From contig NC_092361.1 of assembly GCF_030848805.1 (NCBI RefSeq), forward strand, positions 2,294,001 to 2,358,000: DNA of 64,000 nt, read 5' to 3'. This document shows positions 26,896 to 36,943 of this stretch, in pieces (the first letter of the stretch is position 1; each line of letters opens with the position of its first letter). Origin of the DNA: Temnothorax longispinosus. Lineage: Eukaryota; Arthropoda; Insecta; Hymenoptera; Formicidae. The translations under genes and the position numbers were made by a program. A model generated the notes under the pieces. The model saw only the letters and a list, made by a program, of their open reading frames with translations, was not told where the DNA came from and made no database searches.

Positions 26896-26900
26896 TCAGT
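26896..26900 (+). promoter_or_regulatory. Possible initiator upstream of the 26989 exon
   Basis: A TCAGT pentamer, the arthropod initiator consensus, lies 93 bases upstream of the ATG at 26989 and follows a short T run. No TATA box is evident at the expected distance and no downstream promoter element is convincing. Confidence 0.25.
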
Positions 26901-26988
26901 GTCACTCTGTCGTAACGTATAACAAAGTGCGCGTCGCGTGTGTAATTAACTGTGTTTTTCGCGAGTGAATATTGTGCTGTGTGCAACG

Positions 26989-27051
26989 ATGGAACCTGAG
27001 AGGAGGAGAGGCGGCCTGGGAGGCATCGGGCGACGGCGGAGCAGCCTTGAG
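26989..27051 (+). CDS. Candidate first coding exon, basic N-terminus, product unknown
   Basis: An ATG at 26989 (context AACGATGG) opens 21 codons and ends at GAG before a consensus donor, GTGAGT at 27052. The peptide begins MEPERRRGGLGGIGRRR and ends SSLE. The RRRSS segment resembles a basophilic kinase (PKA-type) site. The exon ends in phase 0 and is followed, after a 149-base intron, by a micro-exon at 27201-27245 in the same frame. The upstream 800 bases are CpG-rich and carry an initiator-like TCAGT, consistent with a transcription start. I do not recognise the gene. Together with the micro-exon this is the best-supported gene start in the window, because two splice junctions and one frame agree. 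Confidence 0.6.
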
Positions 27052-27200
27052 GTGAGTAATTTATTATTTTTCTGTTGTCTATTACTCGGAAAATTAATTA
27101 TTTATCCTTACGACGGCCGCACGTGTAACGTATTCCGCGCGCGTACATCGTGTAAGATAAAACATGAAATATTTCTGATCATTATATTTGTATTTTACAG

Positions 27201-27245
27201 ATCGACGTAGTTTGCGTCACAACTCCGCTGTTGCGCATCGTATCG
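27201..27245 (+). CDS. Candidate 45-base coding micro-exon, second exon of the same gene
   Basis: The exon follows a consensus acceptor (TATTTTACAG ending at 27200) and precedes a consensus donor (GTGAGT at 27246). Read in phase 0 after the 26989-27051 exon, it encodes IDVVCVTTPLLRIVS with no stop. Length 45 is a multiple of three and both boundaries are phase 0, so it could be skipped without changing frame. The next exon is not visible in the following AT-rich DNA, which implies a long second intron. Product unknown. Confidence 0.55.
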
Positions 27246-29005
27246 GTGAGTGCGAAACTATCTTTTATCTTGAGCGTAAGTAATGGATCCGTGAAAAAAT
27301 TGCATAATGTATTGCTGCAAAATTTACGTAATGTATAATATGTAATATGTATAAGTCAACATTCAAAATTAAGAGTATAAAAATATTAGAGGTAAATTTA
27401 AAATTTCATAGTGTTATTACTTAAAAAGATTAGGACTCTAATATTTAATTCTGAGATATGTTTTCATATTATATTACGAAGCGCAGAAAATGCAATACCA
27501 TGAGGATATAATATTTTAATATAATATTATGTTGGATATTTTAATCTGAATGAGAATGTAATTGATTACATTTCTGAGTTTATGTAGATAAATAATGGGA
27601 GATACAGAGGAATAAAGAGAAAACAATAAAATAATATTATAACAAGCTTTTGTAGAGATAAAGATTTTGTTTGCAATTTCCCATGGGGATGGTGTTCATA
27701 TTTCATGGATAACGAAGATCGGAAGGAAATATTTATGTTAAATGTATTTGAAATAGAAGATATTGTGTGAATTTAAATGAAATTAATAATACAAATAATA
27801 TGAATAATACAAACATAAGGAAAATTTGTTAATATTTAGATGTGACTTTATTTTCTCTTTCTTTCTCTCAAATGTTTTCTTAATAGAATTTTAAGTTTCT
27901 ACCTGACTTCTTTATTTTCTGTCTAAAGATAAAATATTTTCTAAAATATTAAATCAATATACTCCCCGAGTGTTTAATATATATATGCCATAAAGATAAA
28001 TAAAAGAAACATGACATAGTTACATTATATAATTTAAAACTAATTTATTTACGAAATGTACTTTAATAATTATTAATTGCTTTTAATAATTATTAATTGC
28101 TGACATTTCTACTTTACTCTTCCATAGCCTATCTATCCGTATATTTATTAATAACTTTATATTACTTACATTAAGTAAAGAGATGCGACATCCGTAAAAT
28201 ATTTTATCGTAAAATTTATTCACGGATTAATTAAGTTAAGTAATTAGCGCGTAACATTTAAAATGCTTTAGTGGTTATTACTGTTAGTAATACGAAATTA
28301 AAATACAAACTCAGCTGAATAGTAAAGATTGATATCGCTTGAAAATTGATAACAGTATATATATAATATACACAGTTACGAGCTTAGGTACACGAATTCT
28401 ATATAACGATATTCCTCAATATTAATCGTTTATAATTTTAAAATTATTATCTCGATATTTATATTAAAATTGTTAATTTTAATAAATTTGCAAAATATAC
28501 ATTTTTAAAATATTGCACGATCGTTGTGAGATACTCTGCGTAATTAATCTTACGTGACGCTAAAATATCGTTCAAGTATTCTTGTTAGCAAGAAAACAAT
28601 CAACTCAAACAGAGTAAAGCGCGAATTACAATTCTAAGTCAACTAATGCTATTTGGTTAGAGTTGCGAACTAGTTATCACGTGTTTTCCTCATGTTTGTA
28701 AAATGGCGAGATGCATAAAGCTAGGATCGAAACTATAGTACGAATGAAGTTTGACCTTTTTGTCATAAGTTTATCGAAATCGAGTTTTCGTAACAAAAAT
28801 CCATGTATATCACCTTTTTCACCACCTTTTTTTTAATTTCGTAAGTTAAACCAGTCATCTCTCCAGTCAGGAATCTTGCGTGTGATATTGCGTGTGACGG
28901 ACAGTTCTTATTCAGCCGAAAAATTTCAGATATAATAGGGCATCGATCAATTTCAAGGCCCTGTTATTTAATAGCGTGAAAGTGTGTCGTGAAATTTCGA
29001 TTGTA
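27246..29005. other. AT-rich stretch, probably intron
   Basis: It directly follows the micro-exon donor and is strongly AT-rich. A 22-bp word around TTTTAATAATTATTAATTGC is duplicated near 28063-28101. The word AATAGGGCATCGAT at about 28936 recurs at 29904, just past the nested transposon. No exon is seen. Confidence 0.5.
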
Positions 29006-29019
29006 TAACGATTGACAGA
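29006..29019. repeat. Left target-site duplication (14 bp)
   Basis: TAACGATTGACAGA here is identical to 29891-29904. The two copies bracket the retroposon and the MITE nested at its right end. Confidence 0.85.
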
Positions 29020-29092
29020 GGCGGTAGTGTGGTCTAGTGGTAGAGCGCCAGAGTCTTAATCTGAGGAACCAGGTTCGAGTCCACTAGAGCCA
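29020..29092 (+). other. tRNA-Lys(CUU)-like sequence at the head of the retroposon
   Basis: An A-box-like segment (TGGTCTAGTGGTAGAGC) is followed by an anticodon arm with loop GTCTTAA, giving anticodon CTT, and by a B box GGTTCGAGTCC. The arm ATCTGAGG/CAGAGTCTTAA resembles eukaryotic tRNA-Lys(CUU). The T stem keeps only two inner pairs, and TAGTG at the 5' end pairs with CACTA placed too close to the T loop. It therefore should not fold as a functional tRNA. It may still act as an internal RNA polymerase III promoter. Confidence 0.7.
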
Positions 29093-29741
29093 TGGAAAGT
29101 TTTTTCCGAAAGCTACGCCCTCCGTGCAAGATTAGGGTTCTTGTGCGGAGCAAACTGGGCTCCGTCTTTCGGACAGAGACGTTAAGCCGTTGGTCCAAAG
29201 GGTTAAGTGACGTTGGATTGATCAAGACTTGTTTGGTAACGTTCAGCCATTTGTTTATATATTCTTCACGGTAGAACATAAATTTCAACGTCAAATTTCT
29301 TTGCGAACGAACGTCCTCGAATTTGAGCATCTTGGGACTACCCACAAACGCTCGAATTCAAATTTTGACTCAGATTCAGAGTCAGTATTACGCCGCCGGT
29401 CATTTGTAATAAACAGGTCATTCAATATTGTTAAACTGTCGTTTATGATCCTGATGTCGCCGCGACGTCAGTCGACCTCAATTCTTTTGCTTTAAAAATA
29501 GAATTAAAATTTATCAAGTATGCTACGGTCAAAGAGATACTTGACCCTTTATTTTGAAATAAAGCATACATTCGACAACAACTTTCTGTGTTACTATGTC
29601 ATTCGTTCTTGATAAATTGGAGATCATCTCAATAATTCCCCCTATAACAACCTTCTTTTTGAAGGTAATTTGAAGGACTTCGTATGCAACGTCTATCGGG
29701 CCGAGTATTAAGATTGTCATTGCAACCACTACGCGTAACTG
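29020..29741 (+). mobile_element. tRNA-headed retroposon (SINE-like), with target duplication
   Basis: The element starts exactly after the 14-bp duplication with a tRNA-like head (29020-29092). The body contains GACGTTAAGCCGTTGGTCC at 29178-29196, a motif I recall from several arthropod tRNA-derived SINEs. About 720 bases is long for a SINE, so the body may hold further insertions. Near 29508-29618 there is a small inverted pair (AATTTATCAAG / CTTGATAAATT) enclosing a shorter hairpin. There is no poly-A tail; the sequence before the right duplication is ACTACGCGTAACTG. ORFs on its minus strand look incidental. Confidence 0.7.
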
Positions 29742-29744
29742 TAA

Positions 29745-29890
29745 AGCGGGGAGCACACACTTCTGCATAACGCATAATACGTAAGCATAAGAAAACTGAT
29801 TGGTCTATTTCTTTATGCACATGTGTATGGACCAATCAATTTTCTTATGCTTATGCATTATGCGTTGTGCAGAAGTGTGTGCTCCCCGCT
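29745..29890. mobile_element. 146-bp foldback MITE, PIF/Harbinger-like
   Basis: Terminal inverted repeats of 61 bp (29745-29805 and 29830-29890) match at about 57 positions and are separated by a 24-base loop. The ends read AGCGGGGAGCACACAC. The element is flanked by TAA on both sides (29742-29744 and 29891-29893). A 3-bp TWA target duplication and G-rich ends fit PIF/Harbinger. It carries no ORF. It inserted into the first three bases of the older retroposon's right target duplication. Confidence 0.75.
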
Positions 29891-29904
29891 TAACGATTGA
29901 CAGA
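29891..29904. repeat. Right target-site duplication (14 bp)
   Basis: TAACGATTGACAGA, identical to 29006-29019. Its first three bases also serve as the right TAA of the nested MITE. Confidence 0.85.
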
Positions 29905-30045
29905 ATAGGGCATCGATTCCCATATCTGTCAGCGATTATATAAAATATCGGTTATATCACAATAGTTAATAAAAAGATTCTTATAATTATTTTTTACGAA
30001 AACTTAGGGATTAGTTCAATTACTTTTAACAGGAAAGAGAATTCC

Positions 30046-30270
30046 TTAGTATATATAATGAAGCATTCCTGATTTATCGATGGTCTCGCGCAATTGATCT
30101 CGCAACCGATTCTCTCGATTCGCATAATTTTCATTATCTTGCAACACTACGATATTATTACTCTCGGCACTTGATGCGCTCGCTTGCGACATTTGCGCCG
30201 CTCGAAAGAATCGCGCTCTCTCGCGCAATCGAAGATGCTCGGCGTGGCGTTTAAAATTTATATAGCTCAT
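30046..30270 (-). CDS. Small ORF with coding-like composition, function unknown
   Basis: On the minus strand an ATG at 30270 opens 74 codons ending in TAA. The peptide begins MSYINFKRHAEHLRLRERAR, is rich in charged helix-forming residues, and ends RETIDKSGMLHYIY. It lacks the low-complexity bias of the neighbouring chance ORFs. On the same strand, about 113 bases upstream, a consensus donor (ACCGGTAAGTAT, near 30383) could splice a non-coding 5' exon to an AG just before the ATG. The start context is poor and no domain is recognised. It could be a small gene, an exon or a decayed transposon ORF. Confidence 0.25.
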   Translation of the reverse strand: MSYINFKRHAEHLRLRERARFFRAAQMSQASASSAESNNIVVLQDNENYANRENRLRDQLRETIDKSGMLHYIY

Positions 30271-31336
30271 TGAACTTCATAATGACATCATTTCGGTAAG
30301 TCGCGGCACGTCGGAATTCCAAAAAATTCACCGAAGCTTGGTCCAACTTACGCGCGTCTCCGCTGTATGCTGAGACGAATACTTACCGGTAAACAGCGAG
30401 CGCATTCCTGACCGAACAATATCGTGCCAGTGCCACGAGCGAATCGTAGTAGCCATTATATTTGATCCTCTCTCGGTTTCTCCCTCTTTCTCTCTCTCTT
30501 TGTTTTTCTCCCTCCGTATATGTGCTGTAAATTATTCGCAGTCGGTCGAGTCTCTCGCGCAGCGAATGACAAACTGACGACAGGTGCTTTAAACAACTGA
30601 CCTCTCTTATGCGAAACATTTCTTGTTCGATGCCAGCCAGAAATTTTGTTGCCGTTTCTTGCGGCTCTAGCCCCTTTTAATAAACGGCCAAATTTCTGCT
30701 CCAGCTTTCCGAGAGACTCCCTCACGAGTCACCGTATTATTTTTCATGACGTTGTAAGGCAAAGCGTGGTATTTGTACCGCCAGGATTTTTATCGTTTTT
30801 GATATACGTCTTTGTTACTGTCGCCCAAGCGAGCTCGTGACCACTATACTGGCAAGTCGACAGAAATGTCTAACGCGATGACACGGACTCGCACGGACGT
30901 TTTCCTTTCAAAAATTGCAATGAAAATCGAGGCGCCGCGAGGCCTCTTTTATCCGACGGCGTACAAATATCACGAGAGTAAATAGCCCGGGGCGCGGCTC
31001 CCTTTGTCCACCCACGCGAGTTATAGCACCAAGTGGAGAAGATATATACACGCGACTGTAATTCACCTTGAGCCTCTGAGAGACGAGATTGCCGGCTGGA
31101 GAACCACCCGCAGTCGTCCATTTCGGTTTAGGAAGAAAAATCCGCAACGGGAACGGCGGGACCGGGGGGCACACCTTCGGTAAATACGTTCTGCATGCGC
31201 ACTTGCACTCTGTGAAACCCGGCAACCGTTATTTTTAATCAATTATAAACTTGCGTTTTTCTTCGTCGACCGACGACCTTTCGTCCATCGTAATTTTTAA
31301 CGTCGCGCCGCGTTGATAACGGTTTTATTCTTTAGA

Positions 31337-31339
<3 letters not shown>

Positions 31340-31391
<52 letters not shown>
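31340..31391. repeat. (CT)n microsatellite
   Basis: A CT dinucleotide run of about 50 bases with one TTT interruption. Confidence 0.95.
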
Positions 31392-34300
31392 GGTGTATAA
31401 GGAATATGTCAGTTATATTATTATGCATATCAAAGGATTATAAATTTACTATATCCAATTTATTAGCATGCGTTTGATTAAGTTGACCTGGAGATTCTTA
31501 CATCTTTGCCCCAGTCAACGTGATAGGAAGGATCGCTGGAAGATTATCAAGAGACAGTAATTTGACAGTTAACATTTGTTTCTCGCGTAAGTGGATTACG
31601 ATTTGCATATTCGCGTTACGTCGACCGAACAAGCTGTTAGTAAGTCGACCAGCGGGGCTGATATGTCACGATATAAAAAGAAAGGGAAGGGAGCGAGGGA
31701 GAGGAGGAAAAAATATAAACGTGACCCACGGCAATTATCGTTTTAATATAAAAACGTAACTAATATTAATTCGTCCTGTTAGCGTTGATAATCTAAAAAT
31801 TATTTATTTCGAGCTAACCCCTTCGCGTCAGGTCACAGATTTACATCTTGTTTTCACATTATTTCATATTATTATTTTGTAGATGTATCTAAAATGTATG
31901 TTTGGCGAGCGTATCGATTTGTATGAATGGGTACTAAATGCCCGTAAAAGTGGGACGCGCGTCAGAGAAAATTTTTTAATCGGGCACGCGATCCTGCGTG
32001 CGGCCCGTGCGTGTATTCACCCGTATCGAGTGATACGGCTACGTTACGTTAATGTGTGTTACGCAAAAGTTGCTCCGGTGGCTCCCGTGTCAACGATCCA
32101 TCGCGTGTCGCATTATGAAAGTACGTTTATAACGGGTGTAACCGAACGAAGGGAAAGTAGCTCGGCTGCACGTACGGAAAACTCGATGTACGAGCGACGC
32201 CTCTCCTTTTGTTTGGATGCGTCTTGCAGACAACGCGTGTTTATGGCGGTGGACAAAGGGAACGTGCGGTTTGCGTCAACCGCGAAATGTGTTCACGACG
32301 AATACACTTTACGATAATGCGCGCCGGCTGCTCGGCTTTTATCTACGGGTGAGGATCCCTTTAAAGTTTCCAAGTCGCTCGAAGATCTCTAGCTTTCACG
32401 ACAACTCTAGATCGGATTGTCGGCAGGTTTTTTTTTCCCCCGTCGGATTAATCTTTTTCTCTGGAACTTACTTTTACGTAGCGCCCGAAACTTTAATCTC
32501 GATAAAAAAGAGCATAAGGAGTTTCGAAAGTTCAAGTGTTTAACCAGGAAATATCGAAAACTTCATCGTTAGACGTGGAAGACTTCTTGCTTATATATAT
32601 TTTACTAATATCCCGAAAGCGAATTTTTGTGGGAACTAAAATATTCGTTCGCAGTCGCGATTCAGCTAATATTCCCGAGATCCATTTCACCGATTCGAAG
32701 ATGCGCGCCGAAATGTTAATTTTATTGCGATACAAATAGGAAAAGTTCTAATTTGCGAGTTTTGTCATCGTTGTGTGTGTTCCTTCGGTTCCTAGGCAAA
32801 ACTTCGATTGGATTAATACGATGTCACGAGCAGCCCGTGGATTCTTCCTCTCACCAAGTTTTCAGTTGCTTTTCTCATCCTTTTTGCTGCTCCGTTAAGC
32901 TGAATAACAATGTCTGAATTCCTTGTAAAATCGCTAGACGAAGCGTCTTTGAGACTCGATCATAATTTGATCGAGGCGGGGTTTCAAATTTGCAAGAATA
33001 ACATGTTTTTCCCGGTGGAGAATTTTCTTTTGTACTCCTGTCTGGTTTTTATGAGTGTTTATACGTGCGCTCTTGAGGTGTCAAGTAATTAACAGAATCG
33101 TTAATCAACGACTCCGGAAATTCTCCACCGTTAAAGTAGCGAAACCCTGTTATTAGCAAGAAACGTCATCAGCGCATTAATATTATTTATTAATATTCGG
33201 CAGCCGCTCATGCACGGCCAATCGTTTGTCAATATTTACTTTGACATATTACATCCAGCGCATCTCGTGCACAGTTATTCGCCGATGGCTGTATAGATCG
33301 GGGAGGGCAATTCAAGAAATTGATCGCTTATATAGATAGACGTTACTTTATGAGTTGATATATCCGATAGAGATATGCGAATCTAGAATTTTTGATGTCG
33401 AGTTAAATCAAATCGAATTTTACTTTCTCTTTCGAATTCGAATCAAATCGAATCAACAAAATTTCATTCGAATCGAAGCGAATCGAATCGTTGAAATCTG
33501 ATTTGTACTATAATTAACAATATAATTATTATTAAATTAAATTGTAACACGTAGATAACGAAAGACTATTTTAATGTAGAAAATAATATTAATTATGTAT
33601 AATATAAATTCTTTAAAGCAAAAGACGTATTTAAATAAAACTACTAAAATATACTTTATTTAATGTCTCAGTAACTGAAAAACAATTAGGCAGAAAATTA
33701 TAGATAAATTATTAAAATGCTCTAATGTAACATCCAATATCATTACCCAATTGCATAGAAATGAAAATAAAAAAGAATACCTATATATCGTTTATTTTAT
33801 TATCAAAACTCATAGCTCTCTTACTATTGTTTAGGTATGTTCAAATTTTTACTTACAGTTTGATAGGGTCATATAGGGCACGTCAAAAATAAGAAATAAA
33901 CTTTTTGACTACTTAGCCGCTCAGTGAGTGGTTATAATATTGAATGCGCTCCACTGAATGCTAACATGATCGTATTTTTGCTTATTAACGGGAAATGATT
34001 TTATAAAATTGACAACGTATATGATACGAATTTGAATAGTTCACACATCTCTAATATTCACCACGCGATACAGTGCGTAGACCTCCGCATAATTGCACAT
34101 ACCGAAAGCTGAACGACAGATGTGTCGATGATGAGCGAGCATCGATCATCTTTCTTTTATGAACGAGACTCACAAGTCACCAAGTGATTTTTGCGAATTA
34201 CACGTTTTGCAAGTCGCGCAAATAGAAAAGCTCCGTCCTTGCTATATACAGTCTCTCTTTTCAGGCGTACCCTGTATACATTTCAATGCCATGGAAATGG

Positions 34301-34912
34301 AATGGCCGACGTCACTCTGCGGTTCGAAAGTGAATGGAGGGAAACACATCATGTTTACACGCAAGATATTTGTCTTTCTACCGCCGCGCCGCAAAACGAT
34401 ATCGGCCGCTCCAGTTCCATTTTGGATACACACGACTTCGCATAACGCCAAACTCCGTCTTCCAGCACGATATCAGTTCGGGCTATATGTTTTAGAGTGA
34501 TATGCGGTCGCGTCTGCTCGGCAATTCCCGTCGATTGCGAAGGACGACGGGACTTGTCCGGAGTCTACATAATTCGCAAAGTAATATCGATAAATAAGTG
34601 ATATAATCGAGTCGACGGGGGCCGCGTTACGACGGACACGAGCCCGTCTCCGGGACTGAAGTTAGATGGGGTCAGTTGCCCGGGTGTACATCCAACTTCG
34701 GGACAGCCTAATTAAACTACACTCAGTTATAATTCCTCCGAATATGCGCGTTGCGGAGTATCCGTTCATGCGAGTATCGGCTCGGCCATGGAAACGCTGT
34801 AAATTTACTTCGCAATTAAAGTGTTATACCGATACACGATCGAACCGTGAAGTGAAAATTTAATCTACCCTTGTTCTATTATAAAATAGAAAACTTTGTT
34901 TTTTATTTATGC

Positions 34913-34915
<3 letters not shown>

Positions 34916-34969
<54 letters not shown>
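34916..34969. repeat. (GA)n microsatellite
   Basis: An uninterrupted GA run of about 54 bases on the plus strand. Confidence 0.95.
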
Positions 34970-34973
<4 letters not shown>

Positions 34974-36060
34974 ATTGCTCTCAGGAAGCGAAGCTCATGT
35001 TGAGCGATTATTTTGTCACGATTACTGTTTATTTTCCTATCTTTATCGTTATTTACCACGCTGATGATTTATAATTGTCGTTATTTGCGCGTGTGGTTCC
35101 GCCTCTTATTTACGCCGCCATTGTTTCAACTAAAATTAGCCGGTTTATCTCGAGTTTTTATTATCGTTACGTAGAGGCGTTATATATACATTTCTGTTGT
35201 ATCTTCGACTCGCATTGACATCCGGCTTGCTCTCGCGGTTCACGTCGAGATTACTCGTGAATTGGATCTCCGTTATATCTCTGACGTAGACATGCGTCAA
35301 GCGCTTCTGTTCGGCGGTCTAACCGAGCTGCTCCGAAATCAGCGAGCCAGCGAACTGAATGATTCGGATTCAGCATAAGTTACCGCCCGATGGATATCCC
35401 TTAATTCTCGTGAGCGAGTCAACGCTCGCCGCAACGTGCTTCCTGACAAAGCTCGATTCTGCGACGTTCGTGCGCGCCATCGGTTTCCGAGCGCACAAAT
35501 GAAATTTTCGCGGGGAACAAAGTTACCGGATTCAGTTCGGAATATTTCCCTGGTTGAATATTTGCCTATCAAATTTTTTGCGTTTCTAATTCTATGTTCA
35601 CAATTCTGTAAAACTCCATTTTTGTTCAATTTTTGTTGCAAGTTGAAAATCGTATCATAAGTTCGTAGGTAGTTTTCATAATATTATATAAAAATAATGT
35701 TTTACTATAGGTACACAAATCTACGTGAGATTTAAACATTACTTTTACTCAAAATACATTATTATTTTTAGCACCGTACAATAAAATTAATGTCCATTAA
35801 TTAAACGAAGGATAGATATTTAAAAAGGTTAAATATCGATTTTATTAAAAAATTACAAATAGCTGTCTGCTCTTAATCACGATAAAGATAGCACAACGGC
35901 GGGAAGAATAAGAGATTGAAGGATATATCTCATTTTTCCTCACTCGAAATTCTTTGGAACATTTTTTCACCTTAACGGTTTTATAATAACAAGTTTGAGA
36001 TAAGAATATGTAATTTAAGGTATTTGCCAATAATTACATTTTGCATAATTCGAACTAAAC

Positions 36061-36790
36061 TCGTTTTGCGGCGGCCGGCGCGGCGCGGCGGCGACGGTAG
36101 GGGGGGGAACGATGGTGGGAGTCGACGCGTCGACGCGCGCGGCCAATGCGGCCATGTGCTCGCGTCGTAGCGCACGATCAGTCGACGCCGCGCGCTCGCA
36201 CCGAACAGATATCCTTGCTGAGGGGGTATCTTTTCGCGAGAGGACAAACGTGTTGTATCTGCTATATACGAGCGTATTTCCCCTCCCCCTCGTTCTTCTC
36301 CGTACGACGTGCGCGTACAACCTCGCACGCACAGGTGCGCGCGTGTCACGTGTGTCACGGGACACCGAGCGCGGCAATTTATTCCCGATGCACTTTTCCC
36401 GAGCGCGCGATGACGACGGTGACCGCGCGTAATCGTTTCTCGCATCCTTCGAGCATCCTTGTGTGACGTACCTTTTCGTCGCGAGCGCGAAAAGCCGCGA
36501 AGGAGGAAAAGAGGAGCGAGCGCCGATCGAGAGGACTCCCGGGACAGCCATCTCGAAAAATGCCAAGGTGATCGTCTCTCCCTTCACGTCCCTCTCATCT
36601 CCGGGCGCCTCGAGGAAAGACGATCGTCCGCGCGAAGCACCGTGTGCTCCTTTCGCGTCGGGGGATCTCCGTTGGTTCCGCGCGCGCGTTTTACTCCCGA
36701 TCTCGTCCCCGTCGTGCGAGCTGGAGCGCGAGCCTCGTCCGGCTCCCAGGAGACACGTCTGTCGATCGCGATTGAGAGCCGTCGGCCAGG
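36061..36790 (+). promoter_or_regulatory. CpG-rich block, possible promoter and 5' UTR of the 36791 exon
   Basis: Composition becomes strongly CpG-rich at about 36060 and stays so to the ATG at 36791. The plus-strand ORFs here and the 279-codon minus-strand ORF overlap each other and have no recognisable domain; low stop-codon density explains them. No TATA box or initiator could be assigned with confidence. Confidence 0.3.
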
Positions 36791-36943
36791 ATGCATCACA
36801 CGGCGCCGTGGTATCTGCCCTGGGGCCTGAAGCTGGTGCCGCTGCCGATCCCACCGGGACACCCGGCTTCCGGCATCCCGAATCCCGCTGGCCTACACCT
36901 CCTCACGCCCTTGCCGGGAATCTACGCACCGGAGCCGCGTAAG
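36791..36943 (+). CDS. Candidate first coding exon, proline-rich, product unknown
   Basis: An ATG at 36791 (context CCAGGATGC) opens 51 codons ending at AAG before the donor GTACGC at 36944. The peptide begins MHHTAPWYLPWGLKLVPLPI and continues proline- and glycine-rich with PGHPASGIPNP, then LLTPLPGIYAPEPRK. The composition is proline-rich and hydrophobic, unlike the arginine/serine-rich chance ORFs around it. It ends in phase 0. Such starts are common in transcription-factor and adaptor N-termini, but I cannot name a family. No downstream exon was found. The donor is not the strongest form, so the exon end is less sure than those at 3450 and 27051. Confidence 0.45.

Larger units (their letters stand above)
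30271..36060. other. Non-coding stretch with microsatellites
   Basis: No supported exon apart from the possible minus-strand donor near 30383. ORFs such as 31883-32317 (144 codons) are within chance length and have no recognisable motif. A GAATC/TCGAA-rich segment lies at about 33400-33490 in an AT-rich trough (33330-34060). Confidence 0.45.

Noticed and set aside
29020..29092. Functional tRNA-Lys gene
   Set aside because: The T stem has only two good pairs and the acceptor pairing is misplaced; target duplications show it is the head of a retroposon.
31883..32317. 144-codon plus-strand ORF starting after TTTTGTAG
   Set aside because: Its length is within chance for a window of this size and no motif is seen; the acceptor-like AG alone is not enough.
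36015..36854. 279-codon minus-strand ORF, the longest in the window
   Set aside because: It lies in a CpG-rich block with few stop codons, overlaps the more convincing plus-strand exon at 36791, is arginine/serine-rich and shows no domain.
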